64,000 bases of DNA from Epilithonimonas mollis (GTDB lineage Bacteria > Bacteroidota > Bacteroidia > Flavobacteriales > Weeksellaceae), in contig NZ_FRAM01000001.1 in the NCBI RefSeq assembly GCF_900142325.1, forward strand, positions 558,001-622,000. Direction: 5' to 3'. Below are positions 1-9,131 of the stretch, in pieces. Under the pieces are notes generated by a model. It did not search any database. It saw nothing but the letters and a program-made list of their open reading frames with translations, and was not told where the DNA came from. The stretch's first letter is position 1. Every line of letters starts with the position of its first letter. The translations under genes were made by a program, and so were the position numbers.

Positions 1-20
1 TTGATTCGGACAAACACATA

Positions 21-52
21 AAAAAAGCTAAAACAATTGTTTTAGCTTTTTT
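21..52. terminator. bidirectional hairpin terminator
   Basis: A perfect 32-nt palindrome with A-run on the left and T-run on the right can terminate on either strand. It lies about 30 nt beyond the stop codon of the ppc gene read on the minus strand, and would also end any gene entering from the left edge. Confidence 0.8.
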
Positions 53-83
53 CACCATTTTAGAATTTGTAAATGATAGAATT

Positions 84-2630
84 TTATGCAGAGTTCCTGC
101 TGGCATTGATATTTCCGAACAGAGATCGCATGACCAGTTTTTCATAAGCTTCGCGATTGCCTTCATTCTTTTGGATCTTCATCAATGCATATTGCTGAAT
201 GCTTAGCAACGGAAGCACAATCCTTTCACGGATCTTGATGGATTTTCTGTTAATAGGCTCTTCCTGCATTAGGATTTTGTATCCTGTCAGCTCCAGCATC
301 ATTTCTTTTGACAATGAGAACTCTGAAAAAAGAATATTCCAGAATTCGCCAAACTTTTCATGATTCCTCATGTAATAAGTCAATGGAAAATAGGTTTTAT
401 TCATACTCATCATAGAGTTAAGAACGAGGGTTTTAAAGAAATCTGATCCTTTGTAAAGTTCTTTCACCTCTTCAAATCTGCCTTCATCTTTCAAGGCTTT
501 TAAGGCAGACCCAAATCCAAAAAATCCGGGAACGTTTTGTTTCAGTTGTGCCCAGGATCCTACAAAAGGAATAGCTCTCAGGTCTTCAAACTTCAGTTCA
601 GAACCTGCACCTCTTTTGCTGGGGCGGCTTCCTATATTCGTCCGTCCATAATATTCTAAAGTACTCATTTCCTGCAGATAAGGGACAAACATTGGATGTG
701 CTTTCAGATCAGAATAAGTTTGATAGCTTTTTTCTGCTAGCTCAGAAATCAGTCCTCTTTCATGATCATTGAGATCTTTTTTGATGCTTTTAAAAACATC
801 ATTTTCAATTCCGGCTGTCAATAACTGCTCAAAATTGAACTTTGCCTGATCCTTATTTCCAAAAACGCTTGTAATGGTTTGTCCTTGTATCGTCAGTTCG
901 ATTTGATTATTAGCGATCGTATTGCCTTGGGAAGCATAAAAATCATGTGTTTTTCCGCCGCCTCTGGCCGGTGGCCCGCCTCTGCCATCGAAGAAAATTA
1001 CCTTTATTTCATTATCCTCGGAAACCTTCGTTAGTTTTTCTTTGGAAGTATAGATTTGCCAGTTTGCTTTCAGATAGCCGCCATCTTTGGTTCCGTCCGA
1101 AAAGCCAAGCATGATAAACTGCCTGCGATTACGTCTTTGCAGATGTTTTTTATAAACCGCATTACTATAAAGGGTTTTCATCACTTCTTCTGATTTGTCC
1201 AGGCCTTCCATGGTTTCGAACAACGGAACAATGTCTATATTCACTTCGTCATCAGAGTAACCACAAAGTTTCATCATGGCATACACATTCATGACATCCT
1301 TCACTTCATCGGAATTGGAGATGATGTAACGGTGCATACCTCTTTCTCCGTTTCTTTCCTGAATCATTTTTATATTATAGATACTCTTCAGAGTTTCGCA
1401 AGTCATTTCATCTTCAAAGTCATCAGGATTGAGAACTCTACCAGACTCCAAAAGATATATGATTTTCTCCTCGTTGGATTTTGAATCTGCTGTCATTCCG
1501 GATACTTTAACAAAAATATCATCAATAACTTTCTGATGAATTCTGCTGTCCTGACGAATGTCCAGAGTTGCAAAATGTGTCCCGAAGATCTTCACCCTGT
1601 CCCTGTAATCATCCAATACATCTCTGAATAAACCGTTATGCTGCTCCACAAGAATATTCTCAGCTTCATCCAGCTGCGAAATAATCTCTTCAGAAGAAAT
1701 TGTAATATCTTTCTGAAAAATAGATGCATACAGTTTTTTACTCAGTTTTTCCAAAATATCAGACACTCCCCGAAAACTAAGTCTTCTCCTTACATTTTTC
1801 AGATGTCCATAATAATCCTTCAGAATAGAAATCCTAAGTTCCTCTGCTACTTTCAGTGTTATGTCTGCGGTTACAAAAGGATTGCCGTCCCGGTCACCTC
1901 CTGGCCAGAAACCTAGCTGAACAATATCTGTACTTGGTGTAAAATTGGAAGTTCCGTAAACTTGCTTAATCTTCCTGTATAACTCGCCAATACTTTGATA
2001 GTAAACATATCTGAGATAATAAATTATGCTCATGGCCTCATCCAGAGGTGTCGGTCTTTCTTTATTGACAAAGGGTGTTTTTCCTAACTGTTGTAGTAAT
2101 GTATCAATCTGAGTAACAGAATCATGGATAATTGCATCTCTAAGGTCATGGATAATTCTCTGAACAGCATTAGGATAGAATTGTGTAGGGTGCGCCGTGA
2201 ATACTATTTTAATCGCAAAATCATCCATCTTTTTGCGGATCGCATTGAGATGATGCTCCTGTGTTGCCCTCTCATAGAGATTCATCACCGTTCCGGAGTC
2301 ACTTTCCTTATGCAGCTGCTGAAAGGCTGCGTCTTCTATACTGTCAAATAATACAACCTGACGTTCTATGTACTGGATGATCTTGAACAGCAATTCCAAC
2401 TTTTGATCCTCGGTTTCCAGCTCAGTATGTTTCTGAAAAAACTCTTCTACAATTTCCTCTGGCGACTTACCCAGCTGATAGCCGTCCTTGCTTTCCTCAT
2501 AAAGAAAAGGTAGCAACATCCCGATATTTGTCATTTTATCATACGGCAAACTCATAAAAAGAGAATTGTAGATCTGGAATTTATTTTCTACAATCTGCCG
2601 GAATTTTTCAATTTTCTGATCGTTTAGCAT
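84..2630 (-). CDS. ppc: phosphoenolpyruvate carboxylase
   Basis: Cytoplasmic anaplerotic enzyme that carboxylates phosphoenolpyruvate with bicarbonate to give oxaloacetate. The 848-residue product is close to the usual family length. The catalytic histidine lies in FTAHPTQ (His147). The glycine-rich GFWPGGDRDGNP segment near residue 245, the GFSDGTKDGGY segment, and the FDGRGGPPARGGGKTH loop that closes over the active site are all intact, as is the C-terminal NINASRN tail. The start is ATG, directly preceded by a TATATTTG -7 box, which suggests an almost leaderless transcript. Nothing appears truncated. Confidence 0.97.
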   Translation of the reverse strand: MLNDQKIEKFRQIVENKFQIYNSLFMSLPYDKMTNIGMLLPFLYEESKDGYQLGKSPEEIVEEFFQKHTELETEDQKLELLFKIIQYIERQVVLFDSIEDAAFQQLHKESDSGTVMNLYERATQEHHLNAIRKKMDDFAIKIVFTAHPTQFYPNAVQRIIHDLRDAIIHDSVTQIDTLLQQLGKTPFVNKERPTPLDEAMSIIYYLRYVYYQSIGELYRKIKQVYGTSNFTPSTDIVQLGFWPGGDRDGNPFVTADITLKVAEELRISILKDYYGHLKNVRRRLSFRGVSDILEKLSKKLYASIFQKDITISSEEIISQLDEAENILVEQHNGLFRDVLDDYRDRVKIFGTHFATLDIRQDSRIHQKVIDDIFVKVSGMTADSKSNEEKIIYLLESGRVLNPDDFEDEMTCETLKSIYNIKMIQERNGERGMHRYIISNSDEVKDVMNVYAMMKLCGYSDDEVNIDIVPLFETMEGLDKSEEVMKTLYSNAVYKKHLQRRNRRQFIMLGFSDGTKDGGYLKANWQIYTSKEKLTKVSEDNEIKVIFFDGRGGPPARGGGKTHDFYASQGNTIANNQIELTIQGQTITSVFGNKDQAKFNFEQLLTAGIENDVFKSIKKDLNDHERGLISELAEKSYQTYSDLKAHPMFVPYLQEMSTLEYYGRTNIGSRPSKRGAGSELKFEDLRAIPFVGSWAQLKQNVPGFFGFGSALKALKDEGRFEEVKELYKGSDFFKTLVLNSMMSMNKTYFPLTYYMRNHEKFGEFWNILFSEFSLSKEMMLELTGYKILMQEEPINRKSIKIRERIVLPLLSIQQYALMKIQKNEGNREAYEKLVMRSLFGNINASRNSA

Positions 2631-2634
2631 ATAA

Positions 2635-2662
2635 CAAATATACGTACAAACTCACATTTCAA
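2635..2662 (-). promoter_or_regulatory. ppc promoter (TTG-N17-TATATTTG)
   Basis: Read on the minus strand, TTG at 2662-2660 is followed after 17 nt by TATATTTG at 2642-2635, matching the Bacteroidetes -33/-7 consensus (TTG-N17-23-TAnnTTTG). The ATG of ppc begins only 4 nt past the box, so transcription probably starts at or very near the start codon. Confidence 0.65.
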
Positions 2663-2698
2663 TCCTATGAGATGCTTTTTTTTATAGTAAATTTATTA

Positions 2699-3139
2699 TT
2701 AAGCATCTCCCAAAATTTCAATGATGTCACTTCCGAATTTTTCTATTTTTAATTTTCCCAACCCGCTGATATATTCCATGTCCTCAATATTGGAAGGCTT
2801 ATATCTTGCGATGGACATAAGATGGGTATTATGAAAAATAATATAGGATGGTATTTTGAGTGCATCGGATTTTTCTGATCGCCACTTTTTTAATTTATTG
2901 TAGATCACCATTTCCTCCTCCGAAAGTTCGCTTTCTGATTTTATTTTTATTTTAGCGGGCTTGGAATTGCCTGCTTTTTCCTGATAATGAAGCAGAACTG
3001 ACCAGAAATTAATGTCGTCGTTGATCAGGTTTGTACTTACATTAATAATGTCGTACCTGTCAAAATAGTCATTCACCACCGCTTCGTCCATATTCTGATA
3101 TTGATCAGAAATCCTGATTTTCAATACTTTAATTTTCAT
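2699..3139 (-). CDS. HRDC domain protein
   Basis: A 146-residue protein whose C-terminal half (from about residue 70) reads as an HRDC fold: helices around LSEEEMVIYNKLKKWRSEKS, then IIFHNTHLMSIARYKP and a final SGLGKLKIEKFGSDIIEIL. HRDC domains bind nucleic acid and occur at the ends of RecQ helicases and RNase D; here the domain is free-standing with a short N-terminal region of unknown role. I prefer the ATG at 3139 (MKIKVLKIRI) over an upstream in-frame start because the extra residues are low-complexity. It lies next to ssb, transcribed in the same direction. Confidence 0.8.
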   Translation of the reverse strand: MKIKVLKIRISDQYQNMDEAVVNDYFDRYDIINVSTNLINDDINFWSVLLHYQEKAGNSKPAKIKIKSESELSEEEMVIYNKLKKWRSEKSDALKIPSYIIFHNTHLMSIARYKPSNIEDMEYISGLGKLKIEKFGSDIIEILGDA

Positions 3140-3199
3140 GACAATAATTAAATAAAAATGGATAAGCCTGAAGCGTATCCACAATACATTAAAATTAAA

Positions 3200-3532
3200 T
3201 TATTTGGATCCCAGCAAAATCAACTCTTCAATTCTGATCTCAGTCAGCATACGCTTTACCCCTTCTTTATCATCGTAAGACCGGTAAGTCAGCTTCCCTT
3301 CTACAGCGATCTCTTTACCCTTTGTAATATATTTCTCCATAATATCAACGGTTTTTCCAAAGGCAACAAGATTGTGCCACTGCGTTTCCTCCACCTTTTC
3401 ACCGGCAGCATTGATATAAAAATCATTGGTAGCCAGGGTAACAGTTGCTTTTCTATTTCCGTTTTCGAAAGTATAAATTTCTACCTCCTTTCCTGTGTGT
3501 CCGATTAATGACACTTTGTTTCTTAATGACAT
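3200..3532 (-). CDS. ssb: single-stranded DNA-binding protein, short form
   Basis: An OB-fold SSB of 110 residues: MSLRNKVSLIGHTGKEVEI at the N-terminus, TQWHNLVAFGKTVDIMEKYI in the core and a LTYRSYDDKEG beta-hairpin. SSBs protect single-stranded DNA in replication and repair. The protein ends at ELILLGSK and has no glycine-rich linker or acidic DDDIPF-type tail, which in typical bacterial SSBs recruits partner proteins. It may therefore be an auxiliary SSB, with the full-length one encoded elsewhere; that is inference. The neighbouring HRDC gene fits a nucleic-acid theme. Confidence 0.93.
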   Translation of the reverse strand: MSLRNKVSLIGHTGKEVEIYTFENGNRKATVTLATNDFYINAAGEKVEETQWHNLVAFGKTVDIMEKYITKGKEIAVEGKLTYRSYDDKEGVKRMLTEIRIEELILLGSK

Positions 3533-3898
3533 AATAGTAATATTTTTATAATTAAACTTCTAAAGCCAGGACGTCCATGCCTGTTTCCTGATTTTACTGT
3601 TACAAATTTTCATCAAACCCGTAATCTGATTCGGTTAAAAAGTATTTATATCCGTTTGTAATCGTTTGTAATTGGATAAGAAATTTTATTTGAATGGTTA
3701 TGGAAAAATTTATAATTTAGAAACATTGAAAAACATCTTCCGTGTTATAATTATCAATTCGGAATTGACGGTTCTTGTTCACTGATTGTTCGCAGCCCGA
3801 CCTGAGTGGAGCTCTTTTTGCGGAGCGGAGCGGAACAAAAAAGCGGGAACGGAGGGCGGAAAAAGCTGCCCAAAAAATTAAATAGAAAAAAAACACAA
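3533..3898. other. intergenic region with direct repeat and class B element
   Basis: This 366-nt gap separates ssb (minus) from a zinc-ribbon gene (plus). It holds an exact tandem 10-bp repeat, CGTTTGTAAT at 3653-3662 and 3663-3672, a small 7-1-7 palindrome at 3754-3768, and the GC-rich dispersed repeat described separately at 3792-3870. I see no convincing small gene and no clear TAnnTTTG box for either flanking gene. Confidence 0.6.
3792..3870. repeat. dispersed intergenic repeat, class B copy 1
   Basis: Begins GCAGCC and ends AGCTGCC, with AGCTCTTTTT in the first half and a GGGA-rich GGCGGA core before the end. The same beginning, internal box and end are present at 61568-61670. The element is much richer in G than the surrounding AT-rich sequence and carries no gene. 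Its right edge lies 28 nt before the start of the downstream zinc-ribbon gene. Confidence 0.6.
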
Positions 3899-4252
3899 AT
3901 GGAACACCTGACCTGCCCGGAATGTGGCGACAAAATCATCGGAAGATCCGACAAGAAGTTTTGCTCTGATGCCTGCCGAAATGCCTTCAACAACAAGCAA
4001 AATAAAACCAAGACCAACTATATGCGGAATGTGAACAATAAGCTCCGCAAAAACTACCGTATACTTTCGGAATATAATTTTGAAGGAAAAACAAAAGTCA
4101 ATCGTCTTAAATTGCAGAATGCCGGTTTTGATTTTGATTACGTGACACAGATCGTGACTTACAAAAACGGTTCGCAATATCTTTTCGTGTACGACCAGGG
4201 TTATAAAGTCCTGGACCACGACTGGATTTTAATTGTAAAAAAGAACGACTGA
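3899..4252 (+). CDS. small zinc-ribbon protein
   Basis: A 117-residue protein starting MEHLTCPECGDKI with a CxxC pair at residues 6 and 9, followed by FCSDACR, which together make a zinc-ribbon of the DUF2116 type. The rest is a basic region (KQNKTKTNYMRNVNNKLRKNY) and a short alpha/beta tail of unknown role. The ATG at 3899 is chosen because an upstream in-frame ATG lies inside a dispersed repeat and would add low-complexity, charged residues. The stop is 2 nt before the next start, so it is probably cotranscribed with the MBL hydrolase. Confidence 0.75.
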   Translation: MEHLTCPECGDKIIGRSDKKFCSDACRNAFNNKQNKTKTNYMRNVNNKLRKNYRILSEYNFEGKTKVNRLKLQNAGFDFDYVTQIVTYKNGSQYLFVYDQGYKVLDHDWILIVKKND

Positions 4253-4254
4253 TT

Positions 4255-5340
4255 ATGATTTTTATTTTTCTGGTTTTATTACTCGCAGTGTCCATTTATC
4301 TTTATAATCTACCGGTTTTTGGCGGGCATTTTTCCGGCAAACGGCTGGTCCGGATGAAACTCTCTCCCAATTACATGGACGGTGTTTTTCAGAATCTCAG
4401 TGATACACCATCACTGGCTGAGGGATTCACGATGAGAAAGGTTCTTTGGGAATTTCTGACGGACAAAACCGAAAATAAAAAACCCAAGCATCCGTTGTCC
4501 TCTCAGAAAACTGATTTAAAAGACCGACCCGAGACAGAAAATTTTCTGGTTTGGATGGGACATTCTTCTTATTATTTTCAGCTTGGTGGGAAAAGATTTT
4601 TGGTGGATCCTGTTTTCAGCGGCAATGCCTCTCCTATTCCGGGAACTACGAAGGCTTTTGCCGGAAGTGATATTTACTCTGCCGGTGATTTTCCGGAAAT
4701 TGATTTCCTTATTATTTCCCACGACCATTATGACCATTTGGATTATAAAACAATAATGCTACTTAAACCAAAAATTGATCACATCATCTGTGGTCTCGGT
4801 GTTGGTTCTCATTTTGAAAAATGGGGCTTTGATGAAGATCAGATTACAGAACTGGACTGGTACGATGAATCGGAAATCGCTAAGGAATTTAAAATAACAT
4901 CTACACCTGCAAGACATTTTTCCGGTAGAAGATTCAGGAGAAACAATACACTATGGTCATCTTACGTGTTGGAAACACAGGAGCAAAAGATCTTTCTGGG
5001 TGGTGACAGCGGTTATGATTATCATTTCAAAGAAATTGGTAAAAAGTTCGGTCCTTTTGACTGGGCAATCCTGGAAAACGGACAGTACAATGAAAAATGG
5101 CGGTACATCCATACTCTGCCGGAAGAATTTGTAAAAGCTGCAGAAGATCTTAACGTCAGAAACGTATTGCCTGTACACTCCGGGAAATTTTCTCTTGCTC
5201 AGCATGCATGGAATGAGCCTTTACAAAAAGTTACTGAAAACAGCAGAGGTAAAAATTTCAGGATCGCAACACCGATGATTGGTGAAAAAGTAAATCTGAA
5301 TGATGATTCTCAAAATTTTTCTGAATGGTGGAATGCTTAA
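4255..5340 (+). CDS. membrane-anchored MBL-fold hydrolase (NAPE-PLD-like)
   Basis: A 361-residue metallo-beta-lactamase-fold hydrolase with an N-terminal hydrophobic anchor (residues 1-20). The metal-binding motif HxHxDH is seen as SHDHYDHLD (His156, His158, Asp160, His161). Downstream, ARHFSGR, GGDSGY and LENGQYN are as in the N-acylphosphatidylethanolamine phospholipase D/UlaG-like branch. This suggests hydrolysis of a phospholipid-like or phosphodiester substrate at the inner membrane; the substrate is not deducible. It starts 2 nt after the zinc-ribbon gene. Confidence 0.88.
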   Translation: MIFIFLVLLLAVSIYLYNLPVFGGHFSGKRLVRMKLSPNYMDGVFQNLSDTPSLAEGFTMRKVLWEFLTDKTENKKPKHPLSSQKTDLKDRPETENFLVWMGHSSYYFQLGGKRFLVDPVFSGNASPIPGTTKAFAGSDIYSAGDFPEIDFLIISHDHYDHLDYKTIMLLKPKIDHIICGLGVGSHFEKWGFDEDQITELDWYDESEIAKEFKITSTPARHFSGRRFRRNNTLWSSYVLETQEQKIFLGGDSGYDYHFKEIGKKFGPFDWAILENGQYNEKWRYIHTLPEEFVKAAEDLNVRNVLPVHSGKFSLAQHAWNEPLQKVTENSRGKNFRIATPMIGEKVNLNDDSQNFSEWWNA

Positions 5341-5354
5341 TTGAACTGATTTTT

Positions 5355-6008
5355 TTAGATCAATGCCAATGATTCTACTTTCAACTCATCAAAATGGTTG
5401 ATGACCAAATCTGCGGATTCATAATTCTGATTTTTACTGTTTTCGCTTTTGTAGCCAATGCAGAAAATCCCGGCTCCGTTTGCTGCCAGGATTCCGTTTG
5501 TGCTGTCCTCTATCACGATGCAATCGGATTTGTCATTTCCAGAAAGTCTTTGTGCCTCTATGAAAATTGCTGGATTCGGTTTAGATTCCGGGAAATCTTC
5601 GCCACTTACGAGATGTGAGAAAAAAGGAAATAAATTGAATCTTTTGAAAACGCGGTCAATTGTAGATTTGGCAGCAGAAGATGCCAATATTAATTGAAAA
5701 TTGGCGGAATGCAGATTCTTAATCAAAACCTCGACACCATCTAATAATTTCAAAGCCGGATCGGAATCAAATAAACCGTAGAAAATGGTTCTTTTTCTTT
5801 CCGTTAATTCCTCAACATTGGTTTGGATTCCGAAAATATCTTTGATCATTTGATAGACATTTTTGGTAGATTTTCCTGTAAATTTTGAGAATAATTCTGA
5901 GTCTACATCAATATTCAGTTCTGCGAAATGCTGATAGTAAGCTGTTTTATGAAGCGGTTCTGTATCCACTATCACGCCGTCCATATCAAAAATAACCGTA
6001 TTTTTCAT
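5355..6008 (-). CDS. HAD-superfamily phosphatase/phosphomutase
   Basis: A 217-residue haloacid dehalogenase-like protein. The FDMDGVIVDTEPLH motif supplies the nucleophile and acid/base aspartates (Asp8, Asp10), LASSAAKSTI is motif II, and IVIEDSTNGILAA is the metal-binding motif IV. The helical cap between motifs I and II places it with beta-phosphoglucomutase/phosphoglycolate phosphatase-like enzymes; the substrate cannot be read from sequence. I start it at ATG 6008 rather than the TTG two codons upstream. Convergent with the MBL gene, 14 nt apart. Confidence 0.88.
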   Translation of the reverse strand: MKNTVIFDMDGVIVDTEPLHKTAYYQHFAELNIDVDSELFSKFTGKSTKNVYQMIKDIFGIQTNVEELTERKRTIFYGLFDSDPALKLLDGVEVLIKNLHSANFQLILASSAAKSTIDRVFKRFNLFPFFSHLVSGEDFPESKPNPAIFIEAQRLSGNDKSDCIVIEDSTNGILAANGAGIFCIGYKSENSKNQNYESADLVINHFDELKVESLALI

Positions 6009-6084
6009 CTGCAAATTGTTCTGCCAGTTTCATTAATTCGGTGCAAAAATAGGGATTGATAATTAAATCAGGACGATTTAAAAA

Positions 6085-7116
6085 TTATTGAAATGTTAAT
6101 TTGATAATTTTATCCTTTCCTGCCAGAATCAAAGTATCGTGATTCAGCCATTCGCAGGCGTAGAGATTCTTTTCGCCGGAGATTTTCGTCCACGTTTTTC
6201 CGTAATCTGAGGAGAAACTGATGTGCTGATCTCCAACCGAAACAATCTCTTTCCCTTTGGTTTTTGGACGAAATTTCACACAGGTCATATAGCCTGCATT
6301 CTGTCCGCTGGCCTGGATTTGCCACGTTTTTCCACTGTCTTTGGTTGTCGCAATGTTATTGCTATTATCAGATTGCATAGTGTAATCTCCACCGACTGCA
6401 ATGCCAAACTTTTTGTCGTAAAAATCTATTGAGTAAATTCCTTGAGAAGATGTTCCCTGAACGAAAGGAGTTTCAAAAACTTGCCATTTCCAATCACATT
6501 TTTTGTTTTTCATCCTGTAAATTCTGGATTTGGAACCGCCAGTTGCGATCCAAATGAAATTTCCCGCACTTGCAATATTAGTATTACTCGCTGCAAAAGC
6601 GGCTTCTCCTTTTTCCAGTAATGGAAAATTTTTACAATTACTACAATGTTCCCAACCTTCTCCTCCATTTCTAGTCTGCGATATATTGAGCTTCTGATTT
6701 TCTGAAGGGTCGCTAAATGCAATTGCAAAAGAATCATCAACGAATTTCAATGCATCGTAGAAAGCAGTTTTTGTATTATCGTAAAATACCAGTTCATCTC
6801 TCAGAGTGTTTTTGTCTATTTGAAAAAAATAAGCCGGACTTTCGATATTGATTGCATAAAAATATTCATTATTCTGAGCTAAGGTTCGAAACTGCAGTTT
6901 TTTTTCTTTCAATAAGAATATTTGTTTTTTATCAGATTTATCTTCAAGATTGACATAACCAAACTTAGAATCAGTTCCTGCATACCAGACTTTCCCATCC
7001 CAGATTTGAATAGCCCGGATACTGATTTTGTCGGTCAATAAGGTATCAATTTTGATTTTTTGAGACAGTAAAAATGTAGAGATAATTACGAAAGTAAAAG
7101 TGATTAGTTTTTTCAT
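6085..7116 (-). CDS. secreted Ycf48/BNR-type beta-propeller protein
   Basis: A 343-residue protein with an N-terminal signal peptide (MKKLITFTFVIISTFLLSQ). Repeated BNR-like units follow, for example ATTKDSGKTWQI and FSSDYGKTWTKI, where the S/D-x-G-x-T-W asp-box is clear. This is the pattern of sialidase-fold or Ycf48-like propellers, common in flavobacterial exported proteins annotated as oxidoreductase or sortilin-like. No catalytic residues are evident and no C-terminal sorting domain follows, so it is probably periplasmic or surface-attached with a binding role. Confidence 0.8.
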   Translation of the reverse strand: MKKLITFTFVIISTFLLSQKIKIDTLLTDKISIRAIQIWDGKVWYAGTDSKFGYVNLEDKSDKKQIFLLKEKKLQFRTLAQNNEYFYAINIESPAYFFQIDKNTLRDELVFYDNTKTAFYDALKFVDDSFAIAFSDPSENQKLNISQTRNGGEGWEHCSNCKNFPLLEKGEAAFAASNTNIASAGNFIWIATGGSKSRIYRMKNKKCDWKWQVFETPFVQGTSSQGIYSIDFYDKKFGIAVGGDYTMQSDNSNNIATTKDSGKTWQIQASGQNAGYMTCVKFRPKTKGKEIVSVGDQHISFSSDYGKTWTKISGEKNLYACEWLNHDTLILAGKDKIIKLTFQ

Positions 7117-7180
7117 TTTATAAAATTAATGAAAGTTTGGGAATTTTGATTTGACAAAGTTTGATTTTGCAGGCAAAATC

Positions 7181-7261
7181 TATAGCCCCGATAGTAGCGG
7201 CATCCTTTTTCTTTTTTCCCAAAAAAAGAAAAAGATATAGCGGATAGCGGGATTAGGCTCC
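7181..7261 (+). repeat. dispersed intergenic repeat, class A copy 1
   Basis: The left core TATAGCCCCGATAGTAGCGG and right core GATATAGCGGATAGCGGGA flank a T-run/A-run stretch. An inverted copy with only one mismatch in the left core lies at 62821-62932. The element occupies the space between the propeller gene and the permease terminator. Confidence 0.7.
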
Positions 7262-7291
7262 AAAAAAAATTCCGCTGTTGAAAGCGGAATT
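7262..7291 (-). terminator. terminator of the amino acid permease gene
   Basis: AATTCCGC at 7268-7275 pairs with GCGGAATT at 7284-7291, and on the minus strand the stem is followed by a run of eight T residues. It sits 7 nt past the permease stop codon. Confidence 0.85.
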
Positions 7292-7297
7292 GTATGA

Positions 7298-8941
7298 TTA
7301 ATGTTTGTTGTCTATGTCGATATCCACATCTTGCAAGGGCTCCTGTTCTGCTTTGAAAGTTTCTCCAAATCCTCCGTTCTGAAGTTTTGAATTTCTCTTA
7401 CTGTACAAGAAATAGATTATAAATCCTAGAACTAACCAAGCGATTGAATATTTCTGAGCTTCAGGGCTTAAGTTAATTATCAAATAAACGTTGATTAGAA
7501 TCCCCAATGTTGCAATAACGGGTAAAGCCGGAACTCTGAAGTTTCTCTGAAGATTCGGTTCTTTTTTTCTTAGAATCCAAACCGCTACACATACCATTGT
7601 AAAGGCAAACAAAGTTCCGAAACTGGTCATATGTGCCAAATCGTTAATCGGGGTAAATGCCGCAACAACTGCAATCACCGCTCCTAAAATGTATAAATTC
7701 TTTTTAGGAACTCCAGCTTTGGCATCTACTTTTGAGAAAGTGGAGGGAATCAAACCATCTTTTGACATTCCCAGAAAAATTCTGGATTGTCCCATAATCA
7801 TTACCATTAGTACAGAAATTAAACCAACTGTCGCCGCAATCGTAATAATATAACCAGCCCAAGCCTGTCCGGCAATATCGAAAGCGTAAGCTACAGGCGC
7901 TTTGATGGCGTCAGGATATTTACCCAATGGATTGAAGTCTGTATAATGCATCATTCCTGTCAGAACCAAAGAAACCAAAATGTATAAAACGGTACAAACC
8001 ACCAACGATGTGATGATAGCGAAAGGAACATCTTTCTTAGGGTTAATTGCTTCACCAGCCTGAGTAGAAACGGCATCGAAACCAACATAAGCAAAGAAAA
8101 TAGCGGCGGCTCCTGCAATAATCCCTCCATAACCGTAGGCTGGTTCAGCTTTTCCGTTTTCGATGATTGTTGTAGCTTCCGGAATAAATGGTGTCCAGTT
8201 ATCAACATTGATGAAAAATACACCTGCAATAATCACAAAAATAATGGCTGAAACTTTCAGAATTACAATCGCATTGTTAGCTTTTGCTGCACCTTTTGTT
8301 CCTCTAACTAAAATCGAAATTACCAATAAAACGATAACCAATGCAGGAAGATTCAGGAACAATTTCATGTTTAAAAGTTCCGGTGCAGCATTGAAGTTAT
8401 TGATTGTTTCCTGAAAAGCCTGTAATTTTTCTAATGGCAAACCGCCTTTCGCAATTTGAGAAGTCGCTTCTCCAAAAGCTTTCTTAGCCGTTCCCGGGTC
8501 TGTAGTCATCCAATATGGCAAATGCAGACCAAACATCTTGAGTAATTTCCCAAAATATCCGGACCAGGAAACTGCAACTGTCATGGAACCCATTGCATAT
8601 TCCAGAATCAATCCCCAACCGATTATCCATGCAAAAATCTCTCCTACAGTTCCGTAGGCATAAGCGTAAGCCGAACCTTCCACCGGAAGTATGGATGCAA
8701 ATTCGGCATAGCAAAGTGCCGCGAAAACACAGGCAATGCCAGCAACCACAAAAGAAAGTGCTAAAGCAGGACCAGCGTTGTAATAAGCACCTGTACCCGT
8801 TAAAACAAAAATACCACCTCCAATGATGGCACCAATCCCGATAGCTGTTAAACTCCATTTTCCCAATACGCGTTTCAGCTGACTTTTCTTGATGTCCGCT
8901 TCGTACGCTTCCATTGGCTTTTTAATCCAAATATTTGACAT
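7298..8941 (-). CDS. APC-family cationic amino acid permease
   Basis: A 547-residue inner-membrane transporter with about 12-14 hydrophobic segments. The first helix contains GIGAIIGGGIFVLTG, the glycine-rich substrate-binding break typical of the APC superfamily. YVGFDAVSTQAGEAINPKKD in the middle is the hallmark of the CAT/YfnA amino acid permease branch. It likely imports amino acids by proton symport; specificity is unknown. Its own terminator follows, and the gap upstream separates it from a divergent sensor kinase gene, so it appears monocistronic. Confidence 0.92.
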   Translation of the reverse strand: MSNIWIKKPMEAYEADIKKSQLKRVLGKWSLTAIGIGAIIGGGIFVLTGTGAYYNAGPALALSFVVAGIACVFAALCYAEFASILPVEGSAYAYAYGTVGEIFAWIIGWGLILEYAMGSMTVAVSWSGYFGKLLKMFGLHLPYWMTTDPGTAKKAFGEATSQIAKGGLPLEKLQAFQETINNFNAAPELLNMKLFLNLPALVIVLLVISILVRGTKGAAKANNAIVILKVSAIIFVIIAGVFFINVDNWTPFIPEATTIIENGKAEPAYGYGGIIAGAAAIFFAYVGFDAVSTQAGEAINPKKDVPFAIITSLVVCTVLYILVSLVLTGMMHYTDFNPLGKYPDAIKAPVAYAFDIAGQAWAGYIITIAATVGLISVLMVMIMGQSRIFLGMSKDGLIPSTFSKVDAKAGVPKKNLYILGAVIAVVAAFTPINDLAHMTSFGTLFAFTMVCVAVWILRKKEPNLQRNFRVPALPVIATLGILINVYLIINLSPEAQKYSIAWLVLGFIIYFLYSKRNSKLQNGGFGETFKAEQEPLQDVDIDIDNKH

Positions 8942-9092
8942 AGTTTGTAAATTTTTTACCCTTTTAATAGAAAGGGCCCTTTCTTCGTTTATTTATTTTT
9001 GAATTACGAAAATATTAAAAAAATATCATCCTTAACATTTTTTAACTAATTTATTTTGATTTTCGTTACCAGTAATTATTATTAGCAGGATG

Positions 9093-9123
9093 TTTTCTAT
9101 CCCAGAAAAGACTTTTCTGTCCC
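9093..9123 (+). promoter_or_regulatory. paired direct-repeat operator, probable LytTR site 1
   Basis: TTTTCTATCCC (9093-9103) and TTTTCTGTCCC (9113-9123) are direct repeats with a 20-bp period. Their end lies exactly 29 nt before the TAAATTTG -7 box of the kinase/regulator operon. LytTR-type regulators bind two short direct repeats about two helical turns apart, and a LytTR regulator is encoded in this operon, so autoregulation is the simplest reading. That link is inference. Confidence 0.6.
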
Positions 9124-9131
9124 AAAGAATA

